Below are positions 36,852 to 45,272 of a DNA stretch of 64,000 nucleotides, piece by piece. Under the pieces are notes generated by a model. The model did no database searches, was not told the origin of the DNA, and worked only from the letters and a program-made list of their open reading frames with translations. Made by a program: the position numbers and the translations under genes. This stretch comes from Bacillus sp. FJAT-47783 (GTDB taxonomy: Bacteria > Bacillota > Bacilli > Bacillales > Aeribacillaceae), in NCBI RefSeq assembly GCF_022808615.1, contig NZ_JAKZKS010000015.1, positions 17,319-81,318 of the forward strand. Direction: 5' to 3'. How positions within the stretch are numbered: position 1 is the first letter of the stretch; every line of letters starts with the position of its first letter.

Positions 36852-38159
36852 TTGGAACTAATCAATTTATTATTAATCATCCTTTTAATTGCGCTAACAG
36901 CCTTTTTCGTTGCATCTGAATTTGCGATCGTAAAGGTGCGGAGGACAAGAATTGAACAGCTTGTTGCCGATGGTAATCGGAATGCAGTCGCTGTGAAACG
37001 AGTACTCGATAATTTAGATGAATATTTATCTGCATGCCAATTAGGTATTACGATTACGTCACTCGGACTCGGTTGGCTCGGGGAACCGACGGTGGAGCAT
37101 TTGCTTCATCCTGTATTTAAACAGTTAAACGTAAATGAATCGGTGGCAAGCATTCTTTCGTTTACAATTGCCTTTTCCATGATTACGTTTTTGCATGTTG
37201 TCGTTGGAGAACTAGCACCGAAAACATTCGCCATACAAAAAGCTGAGCAAGTATCCTTGATGTTTTCAAAACCGCTTATTTTCTTTTATAAATTAATGTT
37301 TCCGATTATCCGAGGTTTGAATGGATCGGCGCGAATCGTTTCGAAATTAATGGGGCTTAAAGCGAATGCTGATCATGAATTAGCCCATTCAGAAGATGAA
37401 TTACGTATAATATTATCGGAAAGCTATAAAAGTGGGGAAATCAATCAATCTGAATACAAATACGTGAACAACATTTTTACTTTTGACGATCGTATTGCGA
37501 AAGAAATAATGGTGCCAAGAAGAGAAATCGTTGCTTTTGATATCAATGATTCGATATCTGACTTAATGGAAATTATTAAACGAGAAAAGTATACACGGTT
37601 TCCAGTTATAAAAGGAGACAAAGATCATATAATTGGTCTTGTCAATATAAAAGAAATTTTGACAGACTGCCATCATACACCAGAAGTGATGGGGAATAAG
37701 CTTGATCATTACATCCGTCCCATTATCCGAGTTATTGAATCAATTCCGATCCATGATTTATTAGTAAAGATGCAGCGAGAGCGTGTTCACATGGCGATAT
37801 TAGTGGATGAATACGGTGGCACAGCAGGCCTTGTTACCGTTGAGGATATATTAGAGGAAATTGTTGGGGAAATTCAAGATGAATTTGATGTTGATGAAGT
37901 CCCAATGATACAAAAGGAAAATGAGGAAAAAATGATTGTTGATGGTAAAGTGTTGATTAGTGAAATTAATGATCTGCTTCGTATAAATATTGATGACACA
38001 GATGTTGATACAATCGGAGGCTGGATTTTAACGAATCAGTTTGAAATCCGTGAAGGTGATTCAATTTCATACGACCATTACGAATTCAAAGTATTAAAAA
38101 TGGAAGGTCATCAAATTCAATTAGTTGAAATTTTGAATTTAGATAAGAAGACTTCATAA
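36852..38159 (+). CDS. CNNM/CorC-type transporter (DUF21, CBS pair, CorC_HlyC)
   Basis: A 435-residue membrane protein of the hemolysin C/CNNM family linked to Mg2+ or other cation homeostasis. Domains in order: DUF21 with three or four membrane segments (about residues 1-190, FFVASEFAIVKVR, QLGITITSLGLGWLGEP), two CBS motifs (about 215-335) and a C-terminal CorC_HlyC domain (about 350-430). TTG at 36852 is the only workable start because an in-frame stop lies ten bases before it; the N-terminus MELINLLL fits the family. Translation may depend on the leader hairpin. A strong terminator follows. Confidence 0.9.
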   Translation: MELINLLLIILLIALTAFFVASEFAIVKVRRTRIEQLVADGNRNAVAVKRVLDNLDEYLSACQLGITITSLGLGWLGEPTVEHLLHPVFKQLNVNESVASILSFTIAFSMITFLHVVVGELAPKTFAIQKAEQVSLMFSKPLIFFYKLMFPIIRGLNGSARIVSKLMGLKANADHELAHSEDELRIILSESYKSGEINQSEYKYVNNIFTFDDRIAKEIMVPRREIVAFDINDSISDLMEIIKREKYTRFPVIKGDKDHIIGLVNIKEILTDCHHTPEVMGNKLDHYIRPIIRVIESIPIHDLLVKMQRERVHMAILVDEYGGTAGLVTVEDILEEIVGEIQDEFDVDEVPMIQKENEEKMIVDGKVLISEINDLLRINIDDTDVDTIGGWILTNQFEIREGDSISYDHYEFKVLKMEGHQIQLVEILNLDKKTS

Positions 38160-38170
38160 CTGCGAAGAAG

Positions 38171-38220
38171 CAGGGCTATCCAAAAAGTCCATGAAAACTG
38201 ACTTTTTGGACCCTGTTTTT
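38171..38220 (+). terminator. Terminator after CNNM gene
   Basis: CCAAAAAGTC/GACTTTTTGG with an outer CAGGG/CCCTG stem, followed by TGTTTTT. Confidence 0.85.
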
Positions 38221-38503
38221 CATGAAAGCCCAATATTTAGGATTAAAGCCCCAATTAATGAAAGAAAACCCCAATTAATGAAAGAAAACCCCATTTAATG
38301 AAAGAAAGCCCAATTAATGAAAGGTACCCCCAATTAATGAAAGAAAGCCCCAATTAATGAAAGATACCCCCAATTAATGAAAGATACCCCCAATTAATGA
38401 AAGAAAGCCTAATTAATGAAAGAAAGCCTAATTAATGAAAGAAAGCCTAATTAATGAAAGAAAGCCCAATTAATGAAAGATACCCCCCAATTAATAAAAA
38501 GAC
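38221..38503. repeat. Tandem repeat array, about 14 units of 19-20 bp
   Basis: Units follow the pattern (A/G)AAA(G)CCCCAATTAATGAAAG with small variants (TACCCCC, AAAGCCT, AAAACCCC). The first and last units are degraded, middle ones nearly identical, three AAAGCCTAATTAATGAAAG copies being exact. There are no unique spacers. It starts immediately after a terminator. Confidence 0.9.
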
Positions 38504-38570
38504 TTAAGTTATAAAAAAGCCCCCTTAACTAACGAAAAATTTCTAAGTAAAGAACTCTTGTTATTTCAAA

Positions 38571-38612
38571 ACTTGCGCGGAATTGAGCCTAACTTGCGGA
38601 TAAACCGATTAA
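38571..38612. repeat. Two ACTTGCG units spaced 21 bp
   Basis: ACTTGCGCGGAATT at 38571 and ACTTGCGGATAAA at 38592 match the family at 25809-25912. Confidence 0.55.
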
Positions 38613-38630
38613 AATTGTTGTATTGAAAAA

Positions 38631-38645
38631 ACTAATATCATTAGT
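38631..38645. promoter_or_regulatory. TetR operator 1
   Basis: ACTAATATCATTAGT, a perfect inverted repeat with three-base centre, 57 bases before the MBL start. Confidence 0.8.
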
Positions 38646-38654
38646 TAATATAAA

Positions 38655-38669
38655 ACTAATACCATTAGT
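38655..38669. promoter_or_regulatory. TetR operator 2
   Basis: ACTAATACCATTAGT, same arms as site 1 and offset by 24 bases. Probably bound by the TetR regulator at 39430. Confidence 0.8.
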
Positions 38670-38701
38670 ATTTGGTGATCAATTTTAATGGGGGATATAT
38701 G

Positions 38702-39412
38702 ATGAAGATTATTCAAAAAGGTCATCTTTACCAATTATCTTTTATGCCAAGGTGTTTCCCAATCAATTGTTATTTTGTAGAGGAAGAGAAAAGTCTTACG
38801 TTAATTGATGCTGCACTTCCATACAGTGCGATAGCAATCATTCAAGCGGCAAAACAAATAGGCAAACCGATTTCGAACATTTTGATTACCCATGCCCATG
38901 TTGATCATGTCGGAGCTCTTGATAAAATAAAGGAATCGAATCCGGATGCAGACGTTTATATTTCCTATCGTGATGCGAAGCTTTTAGCAGGGGACCTTTC
39001 ACTCATGAAGGGAGAACCTAAAACACCGATTCGTGGAGGAGCTCCGAAAAACGTAAAAACAAAACCAAATGTGCTATTGAAAGAGGGGGATGAAGTCGGT
39101 TCTCTTCTCGCCATTGAAACCCCAGGACACACGCCAGGGTCGATGTCGTTTTTCGATCAACGTTCAAACGCGGTAATAGTAGGTGATGCGTTTCAAACGA
39201 GAGGTGGTACGGCCGTTGCTGGACAAATTCGTCTCTCCTTTCCATTTCCAGCTATGGCGACATGGAATAAAGGAATAGCGCTTGAGAGTGCAAAGAAAGT
39301 AAGAAAACTTAATCCATCAATACTTGCCGTTGGGCACGGTCGTCTATTGGAAGAACCGTTAGAGGCTATTAACCGAAGTATAGAGGAAGCGGAAAGAAAA
39401 TTAGTTGTGTAA
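38702..39412 (+). CDS. MBL-fold metallo-hydrolase
   Basis: A 236-residue soluble hydrolase with the binuclear zinc motif THAHVDHVG (HxHxDH), the third-ligand region ETPGHTPGSMSF, the bridging Asp in VIVGDAF and a final His in AVGHGRLL. This subgroup includes glyoxalase-II-like and uncharacterised thioester hydrolases; the substrate is unknown. Start at ATG 38702, with GGGG seven bases upstream (ATG 38699 is also possible). It is co-transcribed with a TetR gene 17 bases downstream, and two TetR operators precede it, so it is probably induced by a compound that it breaks down or by a related toxin. Confidence 0.85.
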   Translation: MKIIQKGHLYQLSFMPRCFPINCYFVEEEKSLTLIDAALPYSAIAIIQAAKQIGKPISNILITHAHVDHVGALDKIKESNPDADVYISYRDAKLLAGDLSLMKGEPKTPIRGGAPKNVKTKPNVLLKEGDEVGSLLAIETPGHTPGSMSFFDQRSNAVIVGDAFQTRGGTAVAGQIRLSFPFPAMATWNKGIALESAKKVRKLNPSILAVGHGRLLEEPLEAINRSIEEAERKLVV

Positions 39413-39429
39413 TGAAAGGAGAACTTTAA

Positions 39430-39996
39430 ATGTCACCAAGAAAAGGGCTAGATATTCATGATATCATTCAAGCGGCTGCAGAAATTGCAGATGAACATGG
39501 AATTGAACAATTATCCATGGCACTACTAGCAAAACGGCTTGATATACGATCACCCTCATTATATAACCATGTAGCGGGATTAGATGATGTGAAAATAAAG
39601 CTTGCAGTATACGGATTACGAGAGCTTCATTGTCGCATGGCAAAAGCTTCGAATGGAAAATCAGGTGATGAAGCGATACACGCATTAAGTGATGCTTATT
39701 TAACCTTTACGCGAAATCGCCCGGGATTATACCAAGCAACGTTTCTCATGCCTGACACTCAAACGGAAGAAGTGAAAAATGCTGGTGAAGAAATGGTTGA
39801 GCTCGTTGCACAAGTATTAAGAAACTATGATTTAGAAGGGGAACAAGTGATACATGCGGTACGTGGCTTAAGAAGTATTTTGCATGGATTTGCCTCCCTT
39901 GAATTTAAAGGAGGATTTGGCCTGCCACTGGATGTGGAAAAAAGCTTGACGTTCGTAATCGATACATTTCTTGCAGGTATTGATAAAATGAAGTGA
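39430..39996 (+). CDS. TetR-family regulator (WHG-domain type)
   Basis: A 188-residue repressor: an N-terminal helix-turn-helix (about residues 8-55, LAKRLDIRSPSLYNHVAGLDD) and a C-terminal TetR_C/WHG-type ligand domain with the WHG-like HGFASLE segment. It forms an operon with the upstream MBL gene (AAAGGAGAACTTTAA between) and likely represses both from the twin operators at 38631 and 38655. Ligand unknown. Confidence 0.88.
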   Translation: MSPRKGLDIHDIIQAAAEIADEHGIEQLSMALLAKRLDIRSPSLYNHVAGLDDVKIKLAVYGLRELHCRMAKASNGKSGDEAIHALSDAYLTFTRNRPGLYQATFLMPDTQTEEVKNAGEEMVELVAQVLRNYDLEGEQVIHAVRGLRSILHGFASLEFKGGFGLPLDVEKSLTFVIDTFLAGIDKMK

Positions 39997-40158
39997 TAAA
40001 CATTCATGCTTATCAGGGGTCTTCCGTTTGGATTTGAAGATGTAATAAAGAAGCTCCTTAAGGAGATTTTCGGTGTTCTGTTACTTCAAAACATTGTACA
40101 ACAGAGATATTCAGTGATACTATTTCACTATCTGTTTGTTTTAGAAAGGATTTGAATA

Positions 40159-42324
40159 ATGAGTAAAACAGTCGTATTAGCAGAAAAGCCTTCTGTTGCT
40201 AGAGATATTGCAAGAGTTCTCGGATGTAAAAAGAAAGGGAACGGATTTTTAGAAGGTGAACGTTACATCGTTACGTGGGCGTTAGGACATTTAGTGACAC
40301 TCGCTGACCCTGAAAACTATGATGATAAATATAAAAAATGGAATTTACAAGACTTGCCGATTATGCCGAAAGAGTTAAGGCTCGTTGTAATCAAAAAAAC
40401 AGGAAAACAGTTTCAAGCCGTAAAAGCACAGCTCCACCGTAAAGATGTGAAGGAAATTGTCATTGCAACAGATGCAGGGCGTGAAGGAGAGCTTGTAGCA
40501 AGATGGATCATTGAAAAAGCGCGCATTCATAAGCCAATCAAGCGCCTATGGATTTCGTCGGTTACGGATCAAGCGATTAAAGCCGGTTTTAAGCGATTAA
40601 AAGATGGAAAAGCGTATGAGCATTTATACGAATCAGCCGTTGCAAGAGCGGAATCAGATTGGCTTGTCGGTATTAATGCAACACGTGCATTAACGTCGAA
40701 ATACAATGCATCGCTTTCGTGTGGACGTGTGCAAACACCGACACTTGCAATGATTGCAAAAAGGGAAGAGGAAATAAAGCAATTTCGTCCGAAACCATAT
40801 TATGGACTTACAGCTGTTATCGAAGGCGTAACATTTACGTGGGAAGATGCGAAAACTAATGATACAAAATCGTTTTCTAAAGAAAAGGTTGATACAATTT
40901 TCCAAAAGATAAAAGGAAAGAATGCTGTCATTCATGATGTAAAAACGACGAAGAAGAAAAGCGTGCCACCACATCTATACGATTTAACCGAGCTCCAACG
41001 TGAAGCGCATCAACGTTTCGGCTTTTCCGCAAAAGAAACGTTATCCGTTATGCAGCGTTTGTACGAACATTATAAGGTGGTTACCTATCCAAGAACAGAC
41101 TCACGTTATTTATCAACAGATATAGTTAGTACATTAAAGGAACGAGTAGAAGCGTGTGCTACTTCCGAATACAAAGCGATCGCGTCTCGAATTTTGAAGC
41201 AACCGATCAAAGCGAAAAAGTCATTTGTTAATGACGAAAAGGTTACGGACCACCATGCCATTATTCCGACTGAACAAACACCATTGTTGACGAAACTAAC
41301 TGATAAAGAACGAAAAATATATGATTTAATCGTGAAACGGTTTTTAGCTGTTTTACTCCCTCCACATGAGTACGACGAAACAACGGTTTGGGCAATCGTT
41401 AATGGTGAAAGGTTTAAGGCAAAAGGGAAAGTCGTAACGAGTTTAGGGTGGAAAGAAGTATACAACGGGGAAGTGGATGAAGAAACTACACCATCATTAC
41501 CTCAATTAAACAAGGGTGAGTCGTTTACAGTTCAATCGTTTGTCAAAACAGAGGGAGAAACGAAACCGCCTGCACCTTTTAATGAAGGAACACTTTTACA
41601 AGCGATGGAAAACCCAACGAAGTATATGGAAGGTGAAAGCAAAGCATTAAAGAAAACAATTGGTGAAACGGGTGGGCTCGGTACCGTTGCAACACGTGCC
41701 GACATTATTGAAAAACTGTTTAAAACGTTTTTAATTGAAAAACGAGGAAAAGATCTTTTTGTTACGTCAAAAGGAAAGCAGCTGCTAGAGCTCGTTCCAG
41801 ACGATTTGAAATCACCAGCATTAACTGCTGAGTGGGAGCAAAAGCTCGATGCGATCGCAAAAGGTAAGTTGACGAAGAAAGCATTTATGAATGAAATTCG
41901 TCATTATGCAACATCTGTCATAACGGCCATTAAAGAAAGCGAGAAAACGTTTAAACATGACAACATCACCGGTTCGAAATGCCCAGAATGCGGCAAGCTA
42001 CTACTTGAAGTAAAAGGGAAGAAAGGAAAGATGCATGTTTGCCAAGACCGTGATTGCGGCTACCGGAAAAACATTGCTAAAACGACGAATGCAAGATGTC
42101 CAAAATGTCATAAGAAGCTTGAACTAAGAGGGGAAGGAGAAGGGCAAATGTTCGTATGTCGCTGCGGTCATCGAGAAAAACGATCTTCTTTCCAAGAGCG
42201 TCGAAAAAAAGAAAAACAACAAAACGTTTCAAGGCGTGACATTAACAAATATTTAAAAAATCAACAGGACGAACAACCGATTAATAATGCCCTTGCTGAA
42301 GCATTATCGAAATTGAAATTTTAA
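40159..42324 (+). CDS. topB: DNA topoisomerase III
   Basis: A 721-residue type IA topoisomerase that relaxes and decatenates DNA. The Toprim domain starts at the N-terminus (VVLAEKPSVARDIARVLG; acidic DAGREGELVARWI), the catalytic Tyr310 is in TYPRTDSRYLS, and a C-terminal zinc-ribbon pair (CPECGK..CGYRK and CPKCHKK..CRCGHR) is followed by a basic tail. Length matches B. subtilis TopB. AGAAAGGATTTGAATA precedes ATG. Monocistronic; a palindrome CTCCTTAAGGAG at 40054-40065 lies in its upstream region with unknown meaning. Confidence 0.96.
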   Translation: MSKTVVLAEKPSVARDIARVLGCKKKGNGFLEGERYIVTWALGHLVTLADPENYDDKYKKWNLQDLPIMPKELRLVVIKKTGKQFQAVKAQLHRKDVKEIVIATDAGREGELVARWIIEKARIHKPIKRLWISSVTDQAIKAGFKRLKDGKAYEHLYESAVARAESDWLVGINATRALTSKYNASLSCGRVQTPTLAMIAKREEEIKQFRPKPYYGLTAVIEGVTFTWEDAKTNDTKSFSKEKVDTIFQKIKGKNAVIHDVKTTKKKSVPPHLYDLTELQREAHQRFGFSAKETLSVMQRLYEHYKVVTYPRTDSRYLSTDIVSTLKERVEACATSEYKAIASRILKQPIKAKKSFVNDEKVTDHHAIIPTEQTPLLTKLTDKERKIYDLIVKRFLAVLLPPHEYDETTVWAIVNGERFKAKGKVVTSLGWKEVYNGEVDEETTPSLPQLNKGESFTVQSFVKTEGETKPPAPFNEGTLLQAMENPTKYMEGESKALKKTIGETGGLGTVATRADIIEKLFKTFLIEKRGKDLFVTSKGKQLLELVPDDLKSPALTAEWEQKLDAIAKGKLTKKAFMNEIRHYATSVITAIKESEKTFKHDNITGSKCPECGKLLLEVKGKKGKMHVCQDRDCGYRKNIAKTTNARCPKCHKKLELRGEGEGQMFVCRCGHREKRSSFQERRKKEKQQNVSRRDINKYLKNQQDEQPINNALAEALSKLKF

Positions 42325-42332
42325 TAAAGTAT

Positions 42333-42361
42333 TTGACATATCGTTCTATCTGTCTTATAAT
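42333..42361 (+). promoter_or_regulatory. Consensus sigma-A promoter of cold-shock gene
   Basis: TTGACA (42333-42338) and TATAAT (42356-42361) are separated by exactly 17 bases: a perfect vegetative promoter, giving a leader of about 170 bases. Confidence 0.9.
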
Positions 42362-42409
42362 AAAGTCATTGCTATTACGTTTATCGAATTAAAGATTTTG
42401 GATAGTATA

Positions 42410-42478
42410 AGTCGTGTCTACAATCAAAGAGTGGGCGATTTGTTAGTCCAGATTTGATTGTAGAGCGACTTTTTATTT
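42410..42478 (+). ncRNA. Structured 5' leader of the cold-shock mRNA
   Basis: CTACAATCAAA (42418-42428) pairs with TTTGATTGTAG (42453-42463), with a short outer GTCG/CGAC helix, followed by TTTTTATTTTG. It could act as an attenuator or temperature-sensitive leader, as long leaders of bacterial cold-shock mRNAs often do. Confidence 0.55.
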
Positions 42479-42540
42479 TGTCGTAAAAGAATTAATTGAA
42501 AAACTAATAGTACCATTTAATTTTTTTAGGAGGAATCATC

Positions 42541-42741
42541 ATGTTATCAGGTAAAGTAAAATGGTTTAATGCAGAAAAAGGTTTCGGATTCATCGAGCGC
42601 GAAGGTGGAGAAGACGTATTCGTACACTTCACAGCGATCCAAACTGACGGATTCAAATCTTTAGACGAAGGTCAAGCTGTTACATTCGAAATCGTTGAAG
42701 GTAACCGTGGACCTCAAGCAGCTAACGTTCAAAAAGCGTAA
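42541..42741 (+). CDS. Cold-shock protein (CspB/CspD type)
   Basis: A 66-residue single cold-shock domain that binds single-stranded RNA/DNA as an RNA chaperone. RNP1 (KGFGFIE) and RNP2 (VFVHFTA) are intact, and length is standard. Codon use is strongly biased (GGT/GGA, GAA, GTA), as in highly expressed genes. AGGAGGAATCATC precedes ATG. A perfect promoter, a structured leader and a strong terminator make it a stand-alone, highly expressed gene. Which Csp paralogue it corresponds to cannot be decided. Confidence 0.95.
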   Translation: MLSGKVKWFNAEKGFGFIEREGGEDVFVHFTAIQTDGFKSLDEGQAVTFEIVEGNRGPQAANVQKA

Positions 42742-42751
42742 TGATAATATA

Positions 42752-42784
42752 AAAAAGGTGACACACATCGTCACCTTTTTCTAT
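42752..42784 (+). terminator. Terminator after csp
   Basis: AAAAAGGTGAC/GTCACCTTTTT with a seven-base loop. Confidence 0.9.
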
Positions 42785-43212
42785 TTTCTCTCCGTTTTTT
42801 CTACCCCTTATTTTTCGAAAACTTTTCCAATACTGTTCATTTTGTTTTATTAAAGAAACGAGTTTAACATCTGATTCACGCTGGCGCGGCCAAGGAGCCG
42901 TAAGGATGAAAGAGAGGCAGGGCTTTCATTGTTTTAGATGAAACGAACGGATTTATGAAAACTTCTAGAACAAGAAAAGATTGACGTATGTAGTAGAAAG
43001 AAAAACTCTTTTACATGATCGATAACAAAAATATGAGTTAAAACGAGAAGTAGTTCGCTTGTTCCCCCTCTGATTCCTACCTTTGAAATCAGAGGGGAAA
43101 ATTAGCTGCAAAGATCTGGAATAAAGACCATTCTTTAATTTATCCTATTACAAAACATATAAGATGTGTTATTCTTACATAAAAAGGAAACTTTTTGGAT
43201 AGGTGATACATG
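42785..43212. other. Intergenic region with one hairpin
   Basis: About 430 bases without a gene. A hairpin at 43062-43099 (TTCCCCCTCTGATT with AATCAGAGGGGAA, one bulged base) is notable but lacks a T run on either strand. Otherwise nothing recognisable. Confidence 0.4.
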
Positions 43213-43911
43213 ATGGAAAAGGTTGTATGTGAAAAACGTTCTTATTCGAAAAAAATAACGACACATGATCACGAGTACGGTCAATTTCTTTTTCCGTTGC
43301 AAGGTTCGCTTGAGCTGAACACCGATAAACGAATGGTCAATTTATCCGAAGGACACTGTTTATATTTACCCCCTAATTGTTTACACCTATTTCGCTCATT
43401 AAATGTAAATGAATTTTTAGTTGTTGATATCCCTACGATTTATTTTCAGAATGAGCATGAGCAATCAGAGATTTTTATGAAAATGGATAGCAAATGGAAT
43501 TCCTTACTTTTTTTACTGCTTGAAGAATTAAAGGAACAAAAAGGAAATTCCTCTGCTGTAAGTCATCTCGTTCAATATATGGCGAAAAAGCTGGAAAAGC
43601 CGTCTTATCCTTCCATTGCCTACATTCACAAACATTATAAAGAAACGATACGTGTCGAAGAGTTAGCGAAGCTTGAGCACTATCATCCAGCTTATTATTC
43701 CGCTTGGTTTAAAGATGTAACGGGGAAAAGTCCTGTTCAATACATCCAATCGCTCAAGTTAAAAGAGGCAAAACGTCTGCTCCTTGAAACAGATTGGTCG
43801 ATTACACGAATAAGTCAAGAAGTTGGTTTCGAACATGCTTCCTCTCTGACGCGATTATTTTTAAAGCAAGAACAGATGACGCCGGTTAATTTCCGAAAAA
43901 TCATAAAATAG
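43213..43911 (+). CDS. AraC-family regulator with N-terminal cupin
   Basis: A 232-residue regulator: an N-terminal cupin-like sensor (about residues 10-85; HDHEYGQFLFPLQGSLEL, LPPNCLHLF) and a C-terminal pair of helix-turn-helix motifs (about 133-230; VEELAKLEHYHPAYYSAWFKDVTGKSPVQYIQ and ITRISQEVGFEHASSLTRLF are the two recognition blocks). It is short for the family because the linker is reduced. The EamA exporter gene 90 bases downstream is its likely target. ATG at 43213 is preferred to 43210 by spacing from AGGTGA. Confidence 0.87.
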   Translation: MEKVVCEKRSYSKKITTHDHEYGQFLFPLQGSLELNTDKRMVNLSEGHCLYLPPNCLHLFRSLNVNEFLVVDIPTIYFQNEHEQSEIFMKMDSKWNSLLFLLLEELKEQKGNSSAVSHLVQYMAKKLEKPSYPSIAYIHKHYKETIRVEELAKLEHYHPAYYSAWFKDVTGKSPVQYIQSLKLKEAKRLLLETDWSITRISQEVGFEHASSLTRLFLKQEQMTPVNFRKIIK

Positions 43912-44001
43912 GTCAAAATTTATCTTAAATCCGGTTAAAAATGAGAGGTAGGTATACATTAAAATGGTATTATCACATCTTTTTTAGAGGGGAGCAGGAA
44001 G

Positions 44002-44895
44002 TTGAAGCGAAACCTTTCCTTTGTGCTTATATTATGTGCTGCGGTCTTGTGGGGAACAACGGGTACGACGCAAGCGTTCGCTCCTGAGCATACAAACCCT
44101 ATTTCATTTGGAACGATGCGCCTCGTTTTTGGTGGTGCGACGATGCTTTTATTTGTTCTTTTGCAGCGGAAATTATTTGTAAAAAATTGGAGGTATAAAT
44201 ACGCTCTCCTAGCAGCGATAAGTATGGCTTGCTATCAACCATTATTTTTTACAGGAGTAAAATTGACGGGAATTGCAGTCGGAACAGTTGTTGGAATTGG
44301 CAGTGCGCCTATTTTGGCTGGACTATTAGAGTGGCTCTTTAGGAAGAAAAAGCCGAAAATGAATTGGTATATCGCCACTTTCTTTGCATTGTCTGGTTGT
44401 ATTATGCTTTTTGGCAATCAAAGTTCACTTTTTATTGATCCGCTCGGTATTGCTCTCTCGATTGGGGCAGGGCTTTCATTTGCTGTGTATACGATCATAA
44501 GTAAGGAGTTACTTGAGACGCATACCCCAGATGTCGTTGTCGCTGTTGTTTTCTCTATGAGTGCTTGCTTTTTATTGCCGTTCTTATTTTTCACAGATCT
44601 CACATGGCTCTTTGAATTTCGTGGCCTTGCGACAAGTTTATATCTCGGTGTATTTGCAACAGGTTTTGCTTATTTATTGTTTGCAAAGGGGCTTTCTCAT
44701 GTACCATCTTCAACGGCCGTTACGCTTACATTAGCAGAACCGTTAACAGCCACTCTTTTAGGCGCTTTTATTATTGGAGAAGCACTATCCTTTACCTCAT
44801 GGGTTGGCATAGCACTTTTATTAATGGCGATTATCATCTTGTCCATGACATCTAATAAACAACATGTACAGCAAGTAACCGTTGTACGTGATTAA
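44002..44895 (+). CDS. EamA/DMT-family transporter
   Basis: A 297-residue drug/metabolite transporter with ten hydrophobic segments in two EamA repeats (about residues 6-137 and 148-286); WGTTGTTQAF and the second-repeat LAEPLTATLLGAFIIGE stretch are typical. These proteins usually export amino acids or other metabolites. TTG at 44002 follows GGGGAGCAGGAAG. Probably controlled by the AraC regulator upstream. Substrate unknown. Confidence 0.87.
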   Translation: MKRNLSFVLILCAAVLWGTTGTTQAFAPEHTNPISFGTMRLVFGGATMLLFVLLQRKLFVKNWRYKYALLAAISMACYQPLFFTGVKLTGIAVGTVVGIGSAPILAGLLEWLFRKKKPKMNWYIATFFALSGCIMLFGNQSSLFIDPLGIALSIGAGLSFAVYTIISKELLETHTPDVVVAVVFSMSACFLLPFLFFTDLTWLFEFRGLATSLYLGVFATGFAYLLFAKGLSHVPSSTAVTLTLAEPLTATLLGAFIIGEALSFTSWVGIALLLMAIIILSMTSNKQHVQQVTVVRD

Positions 44896-45080
44896 ATGAA
44901 GGATCATCTGTGGCGACAATCGAAGACTGGATGAAACTTGTTATCCCTTGTTGGGACGATTTTTAAATGAAGTCATAAAGCCAAGCTATAAGGCTTTCTA
45001 TTGAATTAGGAAATGATCATGGGGATTTTTCAGTGTTGTATTAGCGGATAAAGTTTTATCCATGAAAATGAATAGTCCCG

Positions 45081-45119
45081 CCATTTTTGATGAAAGGGGT
45101 GATTCTCATCAAAAAATGG
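45081..45119. other. Inverted repeat with 13-bp arms
   Basis: CCATTTTTGATGA pairs with TCATCAAAAAATGG (one extra A) across a 12-base loop. No T run follows. Function unknown. Confidence 0.5.
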
Positions 45120-45129
45120 GGGATCACAA

Positions 45130-45198
45130 ATGAAAAAAAGACTTTCTGCAAGTTTCATTATATTTCGGATGATTCTTTTTAGTCTTTGTATATTTTAA
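45130..45198 (+). CDS. Possible 22-residue hydrophobic peptide
   Basis: ATG AAA AAA AGA.. with a GGGGGATC stretch six bases upstream codes a basic start followed by a hydrophobic helix (FIIFRMILFSLCIF). It resembles small membrane peptides or toxins of type I systems in shape only. Weak evidence. Confidence 0.2.
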   Translation: MKKRLSASFIIFRMILFSLCIF

Positions 45199-45240
45199 TA
45201 ATTTTTGTAATATAATTTTGTGTAAAGATACAATAAAACA

Positions 45241-45268
45241 AAAAAAACGGGCGATCGCCCGTTTTTTT
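45241..45268. terminator. Palindromic bidirectional terminator
   Basis: ACGGGCGATCGCCCGT flanked by A and T runs; serves the DUF420 gene on the minus strand. Confidence 0.85.
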
Positions 45269-45272
45269 TGTT

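Larger units (their letters stand above)
38504..38701. other. Repeat remnant and promoter region of the MBL-tetR operon
   Basis: About 200 bases: two ACTTGCG repeat units (38571-38612), then the two TetR-type operators at 38631 and 38655. Confidence 0.5.
44896..45240. other. Intergenic region with an exact 13-bp hairpin
   Basis: About 345 bases. A strong stem at 45081-45119 is followed by a possible 22-residue hydrophobic peptide frame (45130-45198). A small hairpin AAGCC/GGCTT near 44988-45006 may end the EamA transcript. No larger gene is seen. Confidence 0.4.

Noticed and set aside
38221..38503. CRISPR-like appearance of the repeat array
   Set aside because: Units are contiguous 19-20-mers with no unique spacers, and there are no cas genes nearby.
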